Shown in pieces: positions 46,853 to 56,398 of a stretch of 64,000 nucleotides of DNA (its first letter is position 1; each line of letters starts with the position of its first letter). Below the pieces are notes generated by a model, which saw only the letters and a list, made by a program, of their open reading frames with translations, did no database searches and was not told the DNA's origin. Origin of the DNA: Craspedostauros australis (taxonomy: Eukaryota; Bacillariophyta; Bacillariophyceae; Mastogloiales; Achnanthaceae); NCBI GenBank assembly GCA_026770025.1, contig JAMXDE010000025.1, positions 1 to 64,000 of the forward strand, read 5' to 3'. The position numbers were made by a program, and so were the translations under genes.

Positions 46853-48694
46853 TCATTCGGACTGTTCGTTGTTGTCGTAGTAGCCGCGGCGTTGGCGGCG
46901 GTTGGAGAGCATGGCTTCCAATGCCTTGTTCAACGAGGAGGTGATGCTGACCTGCTGAACTTGGTTGATATGATCAAGCCCTCCGCAGAAAAGGATATCG
47001 GCGAGGGTTTGGATGACCATAGGGGTTCTCTCGTCGTTTTGGAGGACGGCCTTGATCTGAGCTGTGGGGTCGGGAGGCATCTGGAAGATGGATGGTTGCA
47101 TCATCGCTGGTCCATGGTTGCTGGACATGATGTACCCAGATCGAAGACGTCGTGGCGATGGGTATGCGATCGCTGGACGGGGTTCCGTTCGGGCCCTCTT
47201 GTTAGCGTTGCTGGTTTCCGGAGTGTTGGGTGTCGATGGCAGGGGATGGTTCAAGACGGGGAAACTGCGGGTGTTGGCGTTCGCATCCTCATTGTGGTTC
47301 GCAGGTGCCGGGTACGCGGTTGCTACCGGTACGCCATCATCGGTTGGCCCCTCCGGTGGTGTAGGGACCTCTGGTTGCTCATCCTGGGTTGTGGGAGGCA
47401 TCGGCTCTGCTGCATCGGGGGGATTCTCCGCGGTCGTGGTGGGAGTTCCTTTCGCGTTGATGGTCCCACTCGTGGTTTTCTTGGCGGATCTGACTTGTTT
47501 GATCGTCTTGATTCTTGACATTCCCGAGGAAACGGTTGAATCCTCAGATTCATCGAAGAGCCCCTCTCTTTTGGGACGGTTGTTTTGCTTGCTGCTGGCT
47601 CCAGAGCCGGGTCGTCGCGACGCTTGGTTTCGTTTGGTCGACTTGCCTTCTGGTCGGTAGATGGACTCAGAATCGTCGCTGTCGCCGGACTCCGGGACGG
47701 ATGCGCTGTCCACGGAATGGTCGGCTGGGATCATGGGCTTTGGGCGTACCTTGTCGGTATACCCTTGTCCATCTCGCGTGGCTGTCAAGATTTTGGACGC
47801 CGGTGATGGTCGTGAGGATCGCCTGACGGGAGGTCTGGGGTGGCTGATTACCGCTCCGCTTGCGATCTCTGCTTCCACGTCGATCACGCTTCCTGGGTCC
47901 TGCGATTCTTGGTCTCCATCGCGGCACACCTCTGATTCAGATTCCAGATGGCTGGCTTCTTCTGCGGACATCTTTTCGTCGAAGTATCCGTCAGGGATCT
48001 CGTCCAGGAACCTTCCTTCTGGTGTTTCTCCCTCTTCGAGACTGGGACGGTTGTCTTCGAGGGATGGTATTCCATTGACCATTTCATCATTGTCGGTGGG
48101 AGGAAGAGGCTCGTTCGCGAGTGCCTTCTTCTCTCGTGCGAGGTTGATGGCAAGGGTGTCGCTTTGTTTTCGGACCATTCGAGCCTTCCTTGCGCGTGCG
48201 AGGATGATCGGGATCCGGTTCTTCCTCACTTTGAAAAAGTGGCATATGGATGGCTTCCGCATGGTTGCGCGGTATTCGTCGGGTGGTTCGCCCCATGCGC
48301 CGTCCTGGGCGGGGTAGAAGCACTGACCATCGGCTATGGCGATGCTGAGGACCTCGGTGGTTTGGAGGTCGTTATCCAGGTATTCGGAGAGGGTGAGAGG
48401 GTAGATGGATTGTTTCTCCACGTGGGAAACACGGCCGGCTGGTGTGTTATCGTTTCCCTTCGTGCAGAAGATTCGGACTCTGCGGCCACTGTATCCGACG
48501 ACGATTCCTTGGAAGGGTCCCTTCTTTCCTGCGGGATATAGCACCCTGGATCCGGGGACGGGGCATTGAACGTCATCGTAGAACGGGGTGTACTTTGGGA
48601 ATGTCATCTTGCGTGTCCTCGTCCGGAATGGGGAGAGGTTGTGTCCGGGGTCCTGGTTGTGGCGGCTCCGTTTTTGTGGTGAGAGCATGTTCAT
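46853..48694 (-). CDS. Extra 3' reading frame of element A2, 613 aa, function unknown
   Basis: This complete frame begins 33 bases after the pol stop and ends about 100 bases before the 3' LTR, so it belongs to the element and not to the host. It is not protease, integrase, reverse transcriptase or RNase H. Residues about 45-100 (VPGSRVLYP, GPFQGIVVGYSG, RVRIFC) have the look of a small SH3-like or Tudor-like barrel; this is weak pattern matching only. The middle is long, charged and rich in Ser, Pro and Glu. The C-terminus is more ordered (from about 530, with helical text and repeated Gln). No signal peptide or membrane segment is seen, which argues against an envelope protein. A role in chromatin targeting or nucleic-acid binding is speculation. 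An alternative start is Met 30. Confidence 0.75.
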   Translation of the reverse strand: MNMLSPQKRSRHNQDPGHNLSPFRTRTRKMTFPKYTPFYDDVQCPVPGSRVLYPAGKKGPFQGIVVGYSGRRVRIFCTKGNDNTPAGRVSHVEKQSIYPLTLSEYLDNDLQTTEVLSIAIADGQCFYPAQDGAWGEPPDEYRATMRKPSICHFFKVRKNRIPIILARARKARMVRKQSDTLAINLAREKKALANEPLPPTDNDEMVNGIPSLEDNRPSLEEGETPEGRFLDEIPDGYFDEKMSAEEASHLESESEVCRDGDQESQDPGSVIDVEAEIASGAVISHPRPPVRRSSRPSPASKILTATRDGQGYTDKVRPKPMIPADHSVDSASVPESGDSDDSESIYRPEGKSTKRNQASRRPGSGASSKQNNRPKREGLFDESEDSTVSSGMSRIKTIKQVRSAKKTTSGTINAKGTPTTTAENPPDAAEPMPPTTQDEQPEVPTPPEGPTDDGVPVATAYPAPANHNEDANANTRSFPVLNHPLPSTPNTPETSNANKRARTEPRPAIAYPSPRRLRSGYIMSSNHGPAMMQPSIFQMPPDPTAQIKAVLQNDERTPMVIQTLADILFCGGLDHINQVQQVSITSSLNKALEAMLSNRRQRRGYYDNNEQSE

Positions 48695-48727
48695 GTCGCG
48701 GAATGCGATAGAGGGTGCGGTCGCGTT

Positions 48728-51700
48728 TCATGCCAGGTCTTCTTGGAGGTCGGCAATCAACATGTCACACCTGTACGTTTCGTGCTCAGGTGTGACAAAA
48801 ACCCGAGGTGTCAGGCCCGTGTGGAAGGAAGTTTCACAGTTACCTTCTTCGATGGCTGGCATGGTGGCTCCAGGTGGCGGTTTCCGGAATTTGGTCGCTG
48901 TGGCGACGTGTGATTGGTTCCTTGGCATGATGGGTCCTGTCTCCAGCATGTCTCTTGGGTAGTAGAGGACGTCGCTTCCACATGAGGGGTTGATACTCGA
49001 GAATGTACTGAATTCGTCGGTGAGGGCTGATGGTGGTGTGTCGCCACGCCGGATCAAGAATCTGTCGGTTGGCGCGCCGGTTGGCTCGTGGTTCTGATTC
49101 GTGGTACGGTTGTCGGTCATGTCGTATACGACACTGGGATTCCGCGTCTGTTGGCGGTTGGGCGAGGCCGGTGTGCTCTTGGTGCGCTTGATGGTTCTGG
49201 GTGATTTCCTTTGTGCCGTTTCGAGAGGGTTCGGTTCTCGTTGGGTTCTGGTTAGCCGAAGGGTTTTTGAAGTCGGACTGTACTTCATGGAGGTCTGTTG
49301 GTACCTTGCCATGTTCACGCTCATAGTGTGTTCTTCCTTCGGTGGTGATGGTTCTTGCGTTTCCGTGGCCATTATATCGGGATCATCGTCTGCTCTGGTC
49401 GTCCTGCTCTTTGTTATGGCTTGTGATATGGTTTCGCTGTGGTATCCGGACTCGTGGATCGAGTTCCGGAATATCGTTCTCGACGTGATGTGGTGGAATG
49501 GTGTTTTGGAAAGGGGCTTGGTGAGTATGTCGGCGATGTTGTCGACTGACGCAATGTGGGCGAACACGATGATTCCAGCGGCGATGCATTCCCGGATTTG
49601 GTGAAAGGCCAATGAGCAGTGTTTCTTCTTCAGCGTTGAGGATGGAACCGTAGTATTGAGTACCACCGCTTTGTTGTCTCCGAGCATGATTGCGGGTCCG
49701 TCGATAGGGACTCCGAGGTCTCTCAGCATGTAGCGCAGGCCTGTGACCGCCTCGGTAGCTATCCTGGCGGCTACCAATTCGGATCCGTAGGTTGATGTCT
49801 CCACCGTGTTCTGTCGCTTGCAGATGGTTTTGACGATGGTGTTGTTGATCAGTAGAACCACGCCCGTCATTGATTTCCGTGTGACCTGGTCATGGCCATG
49901 GTCGGCGTCCACGTAACACGTGATTTGAACCGGTTTCCCTTTTGGTGTTGGTACCGATACGGGGGTGACCTCTGATGCGGTAGGGTAGAATTCTCTCCAA
50001 TGGCTTGAGAGGGTGGTGTCGATGTTCGTGTGGTCCACTGGGTTGGGGTCGCAGAGGATGGCTCCCCTTTCTCGACCTTTGAGGTATCCAATGATGCGTT
50101 GGATGGTCAAGAGGTGTCCTTCCCTTGGTGCCATGGCGAACCGTGCCATCGTCGTCGTGGCGTATTGGATGTCCAGCCTCCCGAGGGTCACGACCCAATT
50201 GAGGCAACCCAGTATCGATCGGTAGGTCCTGGCGTCTTCAGCGCTTGTGAGGTCCGAGGTGTCGCTTTCTGGGTGGCAGGCCTCTACCATGGGGGTGGAT
50301 GCCTTCGGGATTGTCTTCCCTACTAGTTGCTCCACTCGTTTGATGACGTTTCCGATGTATGTCTGGGCCGAGAGTCCGATTTTGACTCCCCTGTCCTTCC
50401 AGTTCTTGGGAAGGTCGACGATGTTCCCGCCAAGGTAGTACTCTGGGTCACCGCATTGTTTCATGGTGTACCGTTTCTTGAGGTCGTCGATGATTGGGAT
50501 GGGGTCCTTACTGAAGACCAGTACGTCATCCACGTATGTGGTGATCATCTCGTAGTGGTCGTCGGCTTCTCGGGTGTAGATGTCATTGTCGGCCTTGGAG
50601 GGTAGGAATCCCATGGTTCGGAGGGTGTCCGCGAAGTGTTCGTGAAACCTCGCACTTGATGTCCTCAGGCCGTAGAGTCCCTTTTGGATGATGAGGGGTT
50701 TGCCTTCGAGGTCGCCAAATTCAGGGCCTGCTCGGATGTAGCATTTCTCGAGGGTGTCGGCGTATAGGAACGCGTTCCCTACGTCGCCGGCGTATGCTCT
50801 CAGTCCGTTGGCTGCTGCGATGGCGAAGGCGATTCGGATGGTGTCTGATGCTACCACCCCTGAGTATACGTCTTCTGTTGGTGGGGATGTCTTGTTCCCG
50901 TTTGCCACCAGTCTTGCCTTTCGACGTAGGTCGAACTTCACGTCGTAGACGATGTGGTATGGGATCTTGGTGTACCCATCGAGTGCTTCGTTCGGTCTTG
51001 GTTGTCTGAAGGTTCCCAACCGTTTGATCTGGTCCAGTTCCTTGTTGATGGCTTCGCTCCAGAGTCCGTTTCCGTTGAGCCTGTCGATAGCCATGGCGTG
51101 TTTCAGGCTGTTGGGTACCAGGGTGCCGAACTTGTACTTGTTTCCTGGGCGATGGTTCGCCAGTTTGGTGGCTAGCATTGATTGCATGTGCTGGTTCCTT
51201 GCTCTGTGGAGTTCCACCCATTCGAATCCTTTCTGGTCCTGTAGGCGGTTCTGCTCGGTGTATTTGATGATGATGTCCGGCTGTTGGGCCCTCAAGTCTC
51301 CCATCCTGCACCATGATCGCATTCCGTTCATCCATAGGATCTCTAGGATTGCTTCGGTGGTTCCGTCCTCTCGTGTCTCGTGGTGGTGACGAGTGATTCC
51401 CTTTGCCTTCCAGTTGAGGTTCCTTCCATCGAGGATGAAGTTGTCTCTTTCGGTGTACTGGTCACATTGGGCCAGGTATGCGAGTTGGTTGACTTCTGTT
51501 GCCGTGAGATTGCAGGCAAAAGAGATGGATGTCGTGTCCCATGGGATGTTCGTGTTGCACCCTGGTGGGTTCTGCCTCGGGTTCCCTGGATGGTTTGTTA
51601 GGGTGGGTATCCTTTGCGGTGGCGCGGTGTTCACGCCTGTCGTGACTGGATCCGCTGCGATGGTCTGGATTATGGATCTGATTGTTCCATGTACGATGTT

Positions 51701-52567
51701 CTTCCATGGGATGCCTTTCCTGGTACCTGTTGACAAAACAGATCGTTTGTTTTGCTTGGTCCTCTTATTCCCTCCCCTTTCTTCGGGGCCGTCATCCATG
51801 CGTTGGTATGATGGTGGTCCCGACGAACACGGAAGATACGAAGACCCTGGGTCAGAGTCTCCCCTGTCTGGCGCATCGGGGCTCGTTCGCGGATTGTCCT
51901 TCTCGGTGGCACGCGTCGTGTGTGCCTTCGCTGTCCGTTTGGTTAGCGTTTGGGATCGGGTGACGGGTCCTGTGTTTCGTGCCTCCCCTGAATCAGGGAT
52001 CCCGGTGGATCGCGTCAGTTTGTCGGTCTTGTTCTCCCATGCCCGCGGGTGTGTCGTCTTGGCAGTCGCTGCATACCCTCTTTTAGGTGGGATCTTGGTC
52101 TTCCATCCTTGTGGGGTACCGGACAGTTCCAGCGGGGTCCGTGTGCTGGGGTTATCCGCCTCGGGGTCCATGTCTTGGTCGAAGGTGACGCGCCTGTTGT
52201 TGTTTATACCCTTCCTGAAGGGGCGGACCACGCTCCGTACCAGCACGCGTCGAGATTCGTCATCCAGCACGTGGTACGTGAGGAAGTCCCCATGGGACTC
52301 TGCCACGCCGAGCCAGTATCCTGACTTCTCCTTCGAGTTCGGGAAGGTAGCGTTGGGGTCATGGTACAAGACCTTCTCGTAGAATTGGAAAGTCAAGAGC
52401 GCAGAGATGTCGACGGTCTCTCCGTGTCGTACGGTGTATGGGATTGCGTATCGTAGGGACGGGTCTGATGTGTGGTTGTGCACGTAGCACATGTATCGGA
52501 AAGCGTGGAACCATGCTTTTGGCGGTGCCCCTGTCCGATCAATGAGTGTCGTGACACATCGCTTCAT
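48728..52567 (-). CDS. A2 Pol: end of integrase, reverse transcriptase, RNase H
   Basis: The frame is open for 1279 codons from the integrase C-terminal domain (PSLRYAIPYTVRHGE, GYWLGVAESHGD) through reverse transcriptase and RNase H. Reverse transcriptase shows GDVGNAFLYAD and TTYVDDVLVF (near 50545). RNase H shows YVDADHGHD (near 49905) and TYGSELVAARIA. After RNase H comes an unusual basic, Ser/Thr-rich tail of about 220 residues. The frame is not in phase with the upstream Gag-protease-integrase frame because of a 20-bp deletion at 52594-52600. The ancestral gene was one frame, as element A1 shows. The Met at 52567 is internal, not a natural start. Confidence 0.9.
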   Translation of the reverse strand: MKRCVTTLIDRTGAPPKAWFHAFRYMCYVHNHTSDPSLRYAIPYTVRHGETVDISALLTFQFYEKVLYHDPNATFPNSKEKSGYWLGVAESHGDFLTYHVLDDESRRVLVRSVVRPFRKGINNNRRVTFDQDMDPEADNPSTRTPLELSGTPQGWKTKIPPKRGYAATAKTTHPRAWENKTDKLTRSTGIPDSGEARNTGPVTRSQTLTKRTAKAHTTRATEKDNPRTSPDAPDRGDSDPGSSYLPCSSGPPSYQRMDDGPEERGGNKRTKQNKRSVLSTGTRKGIPWKNIVHGTIRSIIQTIAADPVTTGVNTAPPQRIPTLTNHPGNPRQNPPGCNTNIPWDTTSISFACNLTATEVNQLAYLAQCDQYTERDNFILDGRNLNWKAKGITRHHHETREDGTTEAILEILWMNGMRSWCRMGDLRAQQPDIIIKYTEQNRLQDQKGFEWVELHRARNQHMQSMLATKLANHRPGNKYKFGTLVPNSLKHAMAIDRLNGNGLWSEAINKELDQIKRLGTFRQPRPNEALDGYTKIPYHIVYDVKFDLRRKARLVANGNKTSPPTEDVYSGVVASDTIRIAFAIAAANGLRAYAGDVGNAFLYADTLEKCYIRAGPEFGDLEGKPLIIQKGLYGLRTSSARFHEHFADTLRTMGFLPSKADNDIYTREADDHYEMITTYVDDVLVFSKDPIPIIDDLKKRYTMKQCGDPEYYLGGNIVDLPKNWKDRGVKIGLSAQTYIGNVIKRVEQLVGKTIPKASTPMVEACHPESDTSDLTSAEDARTYRSILGCLNWVVTLGRLDIQYATTTMARFAMAPREGHLLTIQRIIGYLKGRERGAILCDPNPVDHTNIDTTLSSHWREFYPTASEVTPVSVPTPKGKPVQITCYVDADHGHDQVTRKSMTGVVLLINNTIVKTICKRQNTVETSTYGSELVAARIATEAVTGLRYMLRDLGVPIDGPAIMLGDNKAVVLNTTVPSSTLKKKHCSLAFHQIRECIAAGIIVFAHIASVDNIADILTKPLSKTPFHHITSRTIFRNSIHESGYHSETISQAITKSRTTRADDDPDIMATETQEPSPPKEEHTMSVNMARYQQTSMKYSPTSKTLRLTRTQREPNPLETAQRKSPRTIKRTKSTPASPNRQQTRNPSVVYDMTDNRTTNQNHEPTGAPTDRFLIRRGDTPPSALTDEFSTFSSINPSCGSDVLYYPRDMLETGPIMPRNQSHVATATKFRKPPPGATMPAIEEGNCETSFHTGLTPRVFVTPEHETYRCDMLIADLQEDLA

Positions 52568-55500
52568 GTACAGGATGGCGTTGTGCTCGGCCGGGTTCTG
52601 TCAGCCTTGATTTGATGTGGAGGTCTCTAAGAAGCTTGAGGACCTTCTCTCCGGTCTGTTCTTTCGCGTTGTCGCTGTGGAAAGCCCATGGTGCTCCCTC
52701 TGTCCTGATGAAATCCTGGAAGGCAACGAAAACCCCCTCCTTTTTCTTCAGGCCGTACGCGTTGATCATGTGGGAGGATGTTCCGTAGAAGATTTGCGCC
52801 ATGGAGTATCCGTCTCCAAAAGACTTGACGTTGGAGAATATGGTATCTGTTGCCACAATCTCCCTGATACGCTGTCGTCGCATCCACTCGAACCTGGACT
52901 TCTTGTGTCTTTGCATAGGGTAGGTGATCACTGCCTGCATGAGTTGTGTGGTTCTGGCGAGGGTTTGTTTGATCACGTGCGTGGGTAGGTACCCGAGGTA
53001 CGGTCGGATCTTGTGGAGGTCGATGGACTTCCATTTAGCTCGGAAAGGAAACCCTTGGTGGCTGTACTCGGTCATGGCTTCTGCGGGGTGTCGATCCATG
53101 GTGTCCATGGGGTTGTCCTTTCCCAGATCATCAATCCCAACGGGGTTCTCGCCCTTGGTGTGCCTATGGTATTCGGGAGCCCGTGGGTTTCCCCGGAGGG
53201 TGTCGGCGCATGTTGCCTTGGTCACGCCGATCTCGTTGGGGATGCGAAATGTCTCCCGATTTCTCTGGAACGCCGGTTCGGATCCTACCGAGTGTAAGGA
53301 TGAGATGGCACTGCCTGCCTCATCATCCTGGTTTGGTACCTTTATCGGTGATACATCAGTTGACCCGGTGTATCCCTTCTGGTCCGTTCCTACCGCGTTG
53401 GCCTTGCGATCGATGCCTAGCTCCCTGTATAGGTGGACGATGTCTCCCGCAGAGAGATTGTCCACCAGGTCGAAGAGGGTGCCTTGGATCGAGATGGCCG
53501 TGTCGGTGGCCGATTTCGCGAACGTTGCCGTGTCAATTGCATGTGACATTCCGATGAGCTCCTCGAGGCTGAGAGTGTCAAGGAATGCGTCCACTTTGGG
53601 GTACTCCTGGTTTGCACGGTTTGGGTCTCCCGTGGCGTGCGCATCCGGATGACGGGCGTTGGGGTCCATGGGTTCTCGTCCCTCTGTCGGGTTATCCGGG
53701 GTGCCGTCCTTGATCCGGCGTATCCCTGGTTCCATGGTATCCGTCGATGCGTTGTGGGCGCTTAGATCCATTGCTCCAGCATCATGCGGTGCGTCAGGTT
53801 GGCCATCCCAATCAACTGCCTTCTCTCCTCCGATTGGGTCCCTGGTAAGGTAGCAACCCATGGGCACGTTGCATACGTGTCCTCCTTGGTGATCCGAAGG
53901 GTTCCATCCTTGCTTTGGGGTGATGTCGTGGGTGGGCAGATCCTCATCGTTCTCCATGATGGGGAAAACGTCGAACGTCATCAGCGCGTCTCGCATCTCC
54001 AAGTTGATCGTTGTGTCCTTGTCAGGCATCAGGCATTGTCGACCTGTGCCTGGTGTCGAGAACGATGCCCGGTGTTCCGATGAAACCGTGTCGAGGACGG
54101 TTCCACTGGCCCGAATTTGATGGTCGGAGAGCAGCGTTACCCGGCTGTCAACGTTCAGGGCGGCTTCGTAGATCCGGAGGATCACTTCGTTGCCTTCCTT
54201 GGTCCTGGCCTTGATGCTCGCATCTACCACCGCGAGGTTGTTCTTCCTCATCGTGCTTGCAACGGCACCGACGATGTTGTACGTCCGATGTGGATATACG
54301 TAGTCGATCTTCCAGACTCGGTCCTTGTTCCCGATGACGCAGCATTGCGCACCGCCGTCGCATACTGCGTATGTCTGCGGGGAAAAGGTCGCGAGGTTGA
54401 TCAGTTGTTCGGGTACTGATTGGCGTTGCTGGGATGCTGGCGGATCGACGGGGTCTGTCGCGTCGGATGAATCACTCATCGTGATCATCTTCACGAGCCG
54501 ATCGTTGTCATTGTCCTCGTACCCTCCATAATCCACCAGGAACTTGGCAAGCTCCGAAGCGTCAATCGAGGATAGGTCCGATCCATCCTCGCCCTGGGAA
54601 TCGGATCCCTCGGTGAATCCTGGGGTGTACCTGGCCAGGTTCGCATGGGTTACGCCTCCATACTGCTTGTTTGGCTTGACTTCCTCTCCTTTCTCTGGGG
54701 GCTTCGCGCTGGCAGGTGGGTTGGGTTCATCCTGCTCCTTCTTGCTCTCGACGCGGGTGAATCCGGATCCGTTCCGGTCATTGTTGCGGCGGGCCCAACG
54801 GAGGGAGCTGCGGAGCTTCATGATCACCCTACGGACCTTTTCGGGTAGTCCATCGAATACCTCTTGCGAGATGAAGGTGGGATCTTCCTGTAGCTTCTTC
54901 GAGATGGCATTGATGACCATCTCGGTGTTGGATTCGCCGTGATCTTGACTGGCTTCGGTGGTTGCCTTGAAAATCCTGCGCTTGCCGGACCTTGATCCCC
55001 GCTGGTTGTTGGCTACCGCAGTGTCTCTGGCGGACTCGGAGATGAGATACATGCAGGTGGTTCCCATCGACTGCATGTCCGGACTTCGCTCGATGCTCCG
55101 GACCATGGTGCGTACGTTGATGTTGTCGCAACCGATGAGGTGGTTGAGGAGCGTACGACGTTGTTGCGCGTCGGAGACCTGTTGGTCCGGGTTGGTTGCC
55201 AGGAAATTCACATTTGCGAATATGTCCTGGATCTCTTTCACGTAGGATCCCAGGTCCTGCCTGCTGGGATTGAACTCGTGCACTCTCTTCATCAGAGAGT
55301 CGACTTCCATTCCTCTGATCCAGTCGTTGTCGTAGGTGTTTAGGAGCTCGTTCCAGAATAGGACGCCGTCCTTGGTGAGGAGTCCTCTGGTGGCAAGTCC
55401 ATGTGCGGGGCCGCCGGCGAAGACGGAGTATAGTCCTGCAAATAAGGTCCTGACGTCGCTTGCGACCTGCTCTGGGGAGATGGTTGTTGGCACTCCTGTC

Positions 55501-56030
55501 ACTGAGTCGATGTATTCCTTGATCGCGTGGATTCCCTGGGAATGATACTTGTGCCGAAACCGGTTGTTGATCAGGTACGCCATGTCGTTTCCAAGGAGAT
55601 GAGCGTGGATTTGGTGTTTCACCACTTGGAAGGAAGCCGCATCGCTCGTGAATTTGACGGAGTCAGGGATGGGGCGTCGCTTCGTCAGCTTGGCCTGGGC
55701 GACTGGTGGTTCGCTGCAGGTGGATCCTCGATGGGGTGCGTACCCGGGTTCGTGTTGCCCGTGTGGGTTGTTCGGGCCCATGTTGTGTGGGTCATGCCTT
55801 TCGAAGCCTCTATTGGGGCCGGTTGGGCGGTACCCATACGCGGGTGGTCGTGGTGGATACCCGGGGTGAGGGTGTCCAACAGGGATGAAGGTTCCTTGTG
55901 GTACTGGGAAGCCTCCGGTTCCGGGGGGAAAATGGCCCATGGGGATAGGGATTCCAATGGGCGGGAATCCTCCTGGGTGGGTTCCGTGATACATCGGAAG
56001 CGGTGGGCCATGAGGGAATTGGTTTCCCAT
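52539..56030 (-). CDS. A2 Gag, protease and integrase core, frame 1163 aa
   Basis: This begins with a Gly/Pro/His-rich segment (about residues 1-110), then a helical Gag region (about 120-400) with no CCHC knuckle. The protease-like CDGGAQCCVIG lies near 559. A long spacer follows, then integrase: ATDT near 1060 and SDNAKE near 1119. The third catalytic acid is missing. At 52594-52600 a 20-bp deletion between two GGTTCTG repeats shifts the frame and removes the QQQNPAEHN segment present in A1 (11366-11392). The last 20 or so residues are therefore out of frame. ATG 56030 is available, but a related frame continues upstream (see 56031-56398). Integrase of this copy should be inactive. Confidence 0.88.
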   Translation of the reverse strand: MGNQFPHGPPLPMYHGTHPGGFPPIGIPIPMGHFPPGTGGFPVPQGTFIPVGHPHPGYPPRPPAYGYRPTGPNRGFERHDPHNMGPNNPHGQHEPGYAPHRGSTCSEPPVAQAKLTKRRPIPDSVKFTSDAASFQVVKHQIHAHLLGNDMAYLINNRFRHKYHSQGIHAIKEYIDSVTGVPTTISPEQVASDVRTLFAGLYSVFAGGPAHGLATRGLLTKDGVLFWNELLNTYDNDWIRGMEVDSLMKRVHEFNPSRQDLGSYVKEIQDIFANVNFLATNPDQQVSDAQQRRTLLNHLIGCDNINVRTMVRSIERSPDMQSMGTTCMYLISESARDTAVANNQRGSRSGKRRIFKATTEASQDHGESNTEMVINAISKKLQEDPTFISQEVFDGLPEKVRRVIMKLRSSLRWARRNNDRNGSGFTRVESKKEQDEPNPPASAKPPEKGEEVKPNKQYGGVTHANLARYTPGFTEGSDSQGEDGSDLSSIDASELAKFLVDYGGYEDNDNDRLVKMITMSDSSDATDPVDPPASQQRQSVPEQLINLATFSPQTYAVCDGGAQCCVIGNKDRVWKIDYVYPHRTYNIVGAVASTMRKNNLAVVDASIKARTKEGNEVILRIYEAALNVDSRVTLLSDHQIRASGTVLDTVSSEHRASFSTPGTGRQCLMPDKDTTINLEMRDALMTFDVFPIMENDEDLPTHDITPKQGWNPSDHQGGHVCNVPMGCYLTRDPIGGEKAVDWDGQPDAPHDAGAMDLSAHNASTDTMEPGIRRIKDGTPDNPTEGREPMDPNARHPDAHATGDPNRANQEYPKVDAFLDTLSLEELIGMSHAIDTATFAKSATDTAISIQGTLFDLVDNLSAGDIVHLYRELGIDRKANAVGTDQKGYTGSTDVSPIKVPNQDDEAGSAISSLHSVGSEPAFQRNRETFRIPNEIGVTKATCADTLRGNPRAPEYHRHTKGENPVGIDDLGKDNPMDTMDRHPAEAMTEYSHQGFPFRAKWKSIDLHKIRPYLGYLPTHVIKQTLARTTQLMQAVITYPMQRHKKSRFEWMRRQRIREIVATDTIFSNVKSFGDGYSMAQIFYGTSSHMINAYGLKKKEGVFVAFQDFIRTEGAPWAFHSDNAKEQTGEKVLKLLRDLHIKSRLTEPGRAQRHPVHEAMCHDTH

Positions 56031-56398
56031 GTTGGGGGGGGGTACCCATAAGGGTTGCTGCCGTTGTGTCCATGGTTGCTTGGAGGTCCATGGTTGTCAC
56101 AGTGCGGGTGGCTTGTGCCATGGTTCGCGGATGGGTTACCGGCAGGGTTTCGGTTTACGGGTTCGTGCCCGTTGTTGCCTCGATAGTTACCCGCGCCATG
56201 TGGGGCTGATGTATCCGCGATACCATGGTGGGGATGCGGGTTCCGATCGTGGGGTGAATGGTTCTCGTCATTCTCTGGGTAGTTCACCCGGGGTGCGTTG
56301 GTACCTCCTAGACCTTTGGTGGTTGTTTCGGGGGCGAAGGCTACTGCCTTGGCGCCGGTTGGGTTGCGGTCGTAGTCACCGATCGTTGCTGGGTCCAC
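56031..56398 (-). CDS. A2 linker frame between the upstream frame and Gag
   Basis: This stretch stays open in a frame that has no ATG before it meets the run of nine C on the coding strand (56034-56042). It encodes an Asn/His/Gly/Pro-rich low-complexity segment like the start of the 52539-56030 protein, which suggests that the two are parts of one product. At its 5' end it overlaps the 373-residue frame by 58 bases. Both joins need a shift of minus one. Whether they are programmed or indels cannot be told from one copy, since A1 lacks this part. Confidence 0.55.

Noticed and set aside
46853-48694. Retroviral-type envelope gene
   Set aside because: No signal peptide, transmembrane segment or Cys-rich ectodomain is visible.
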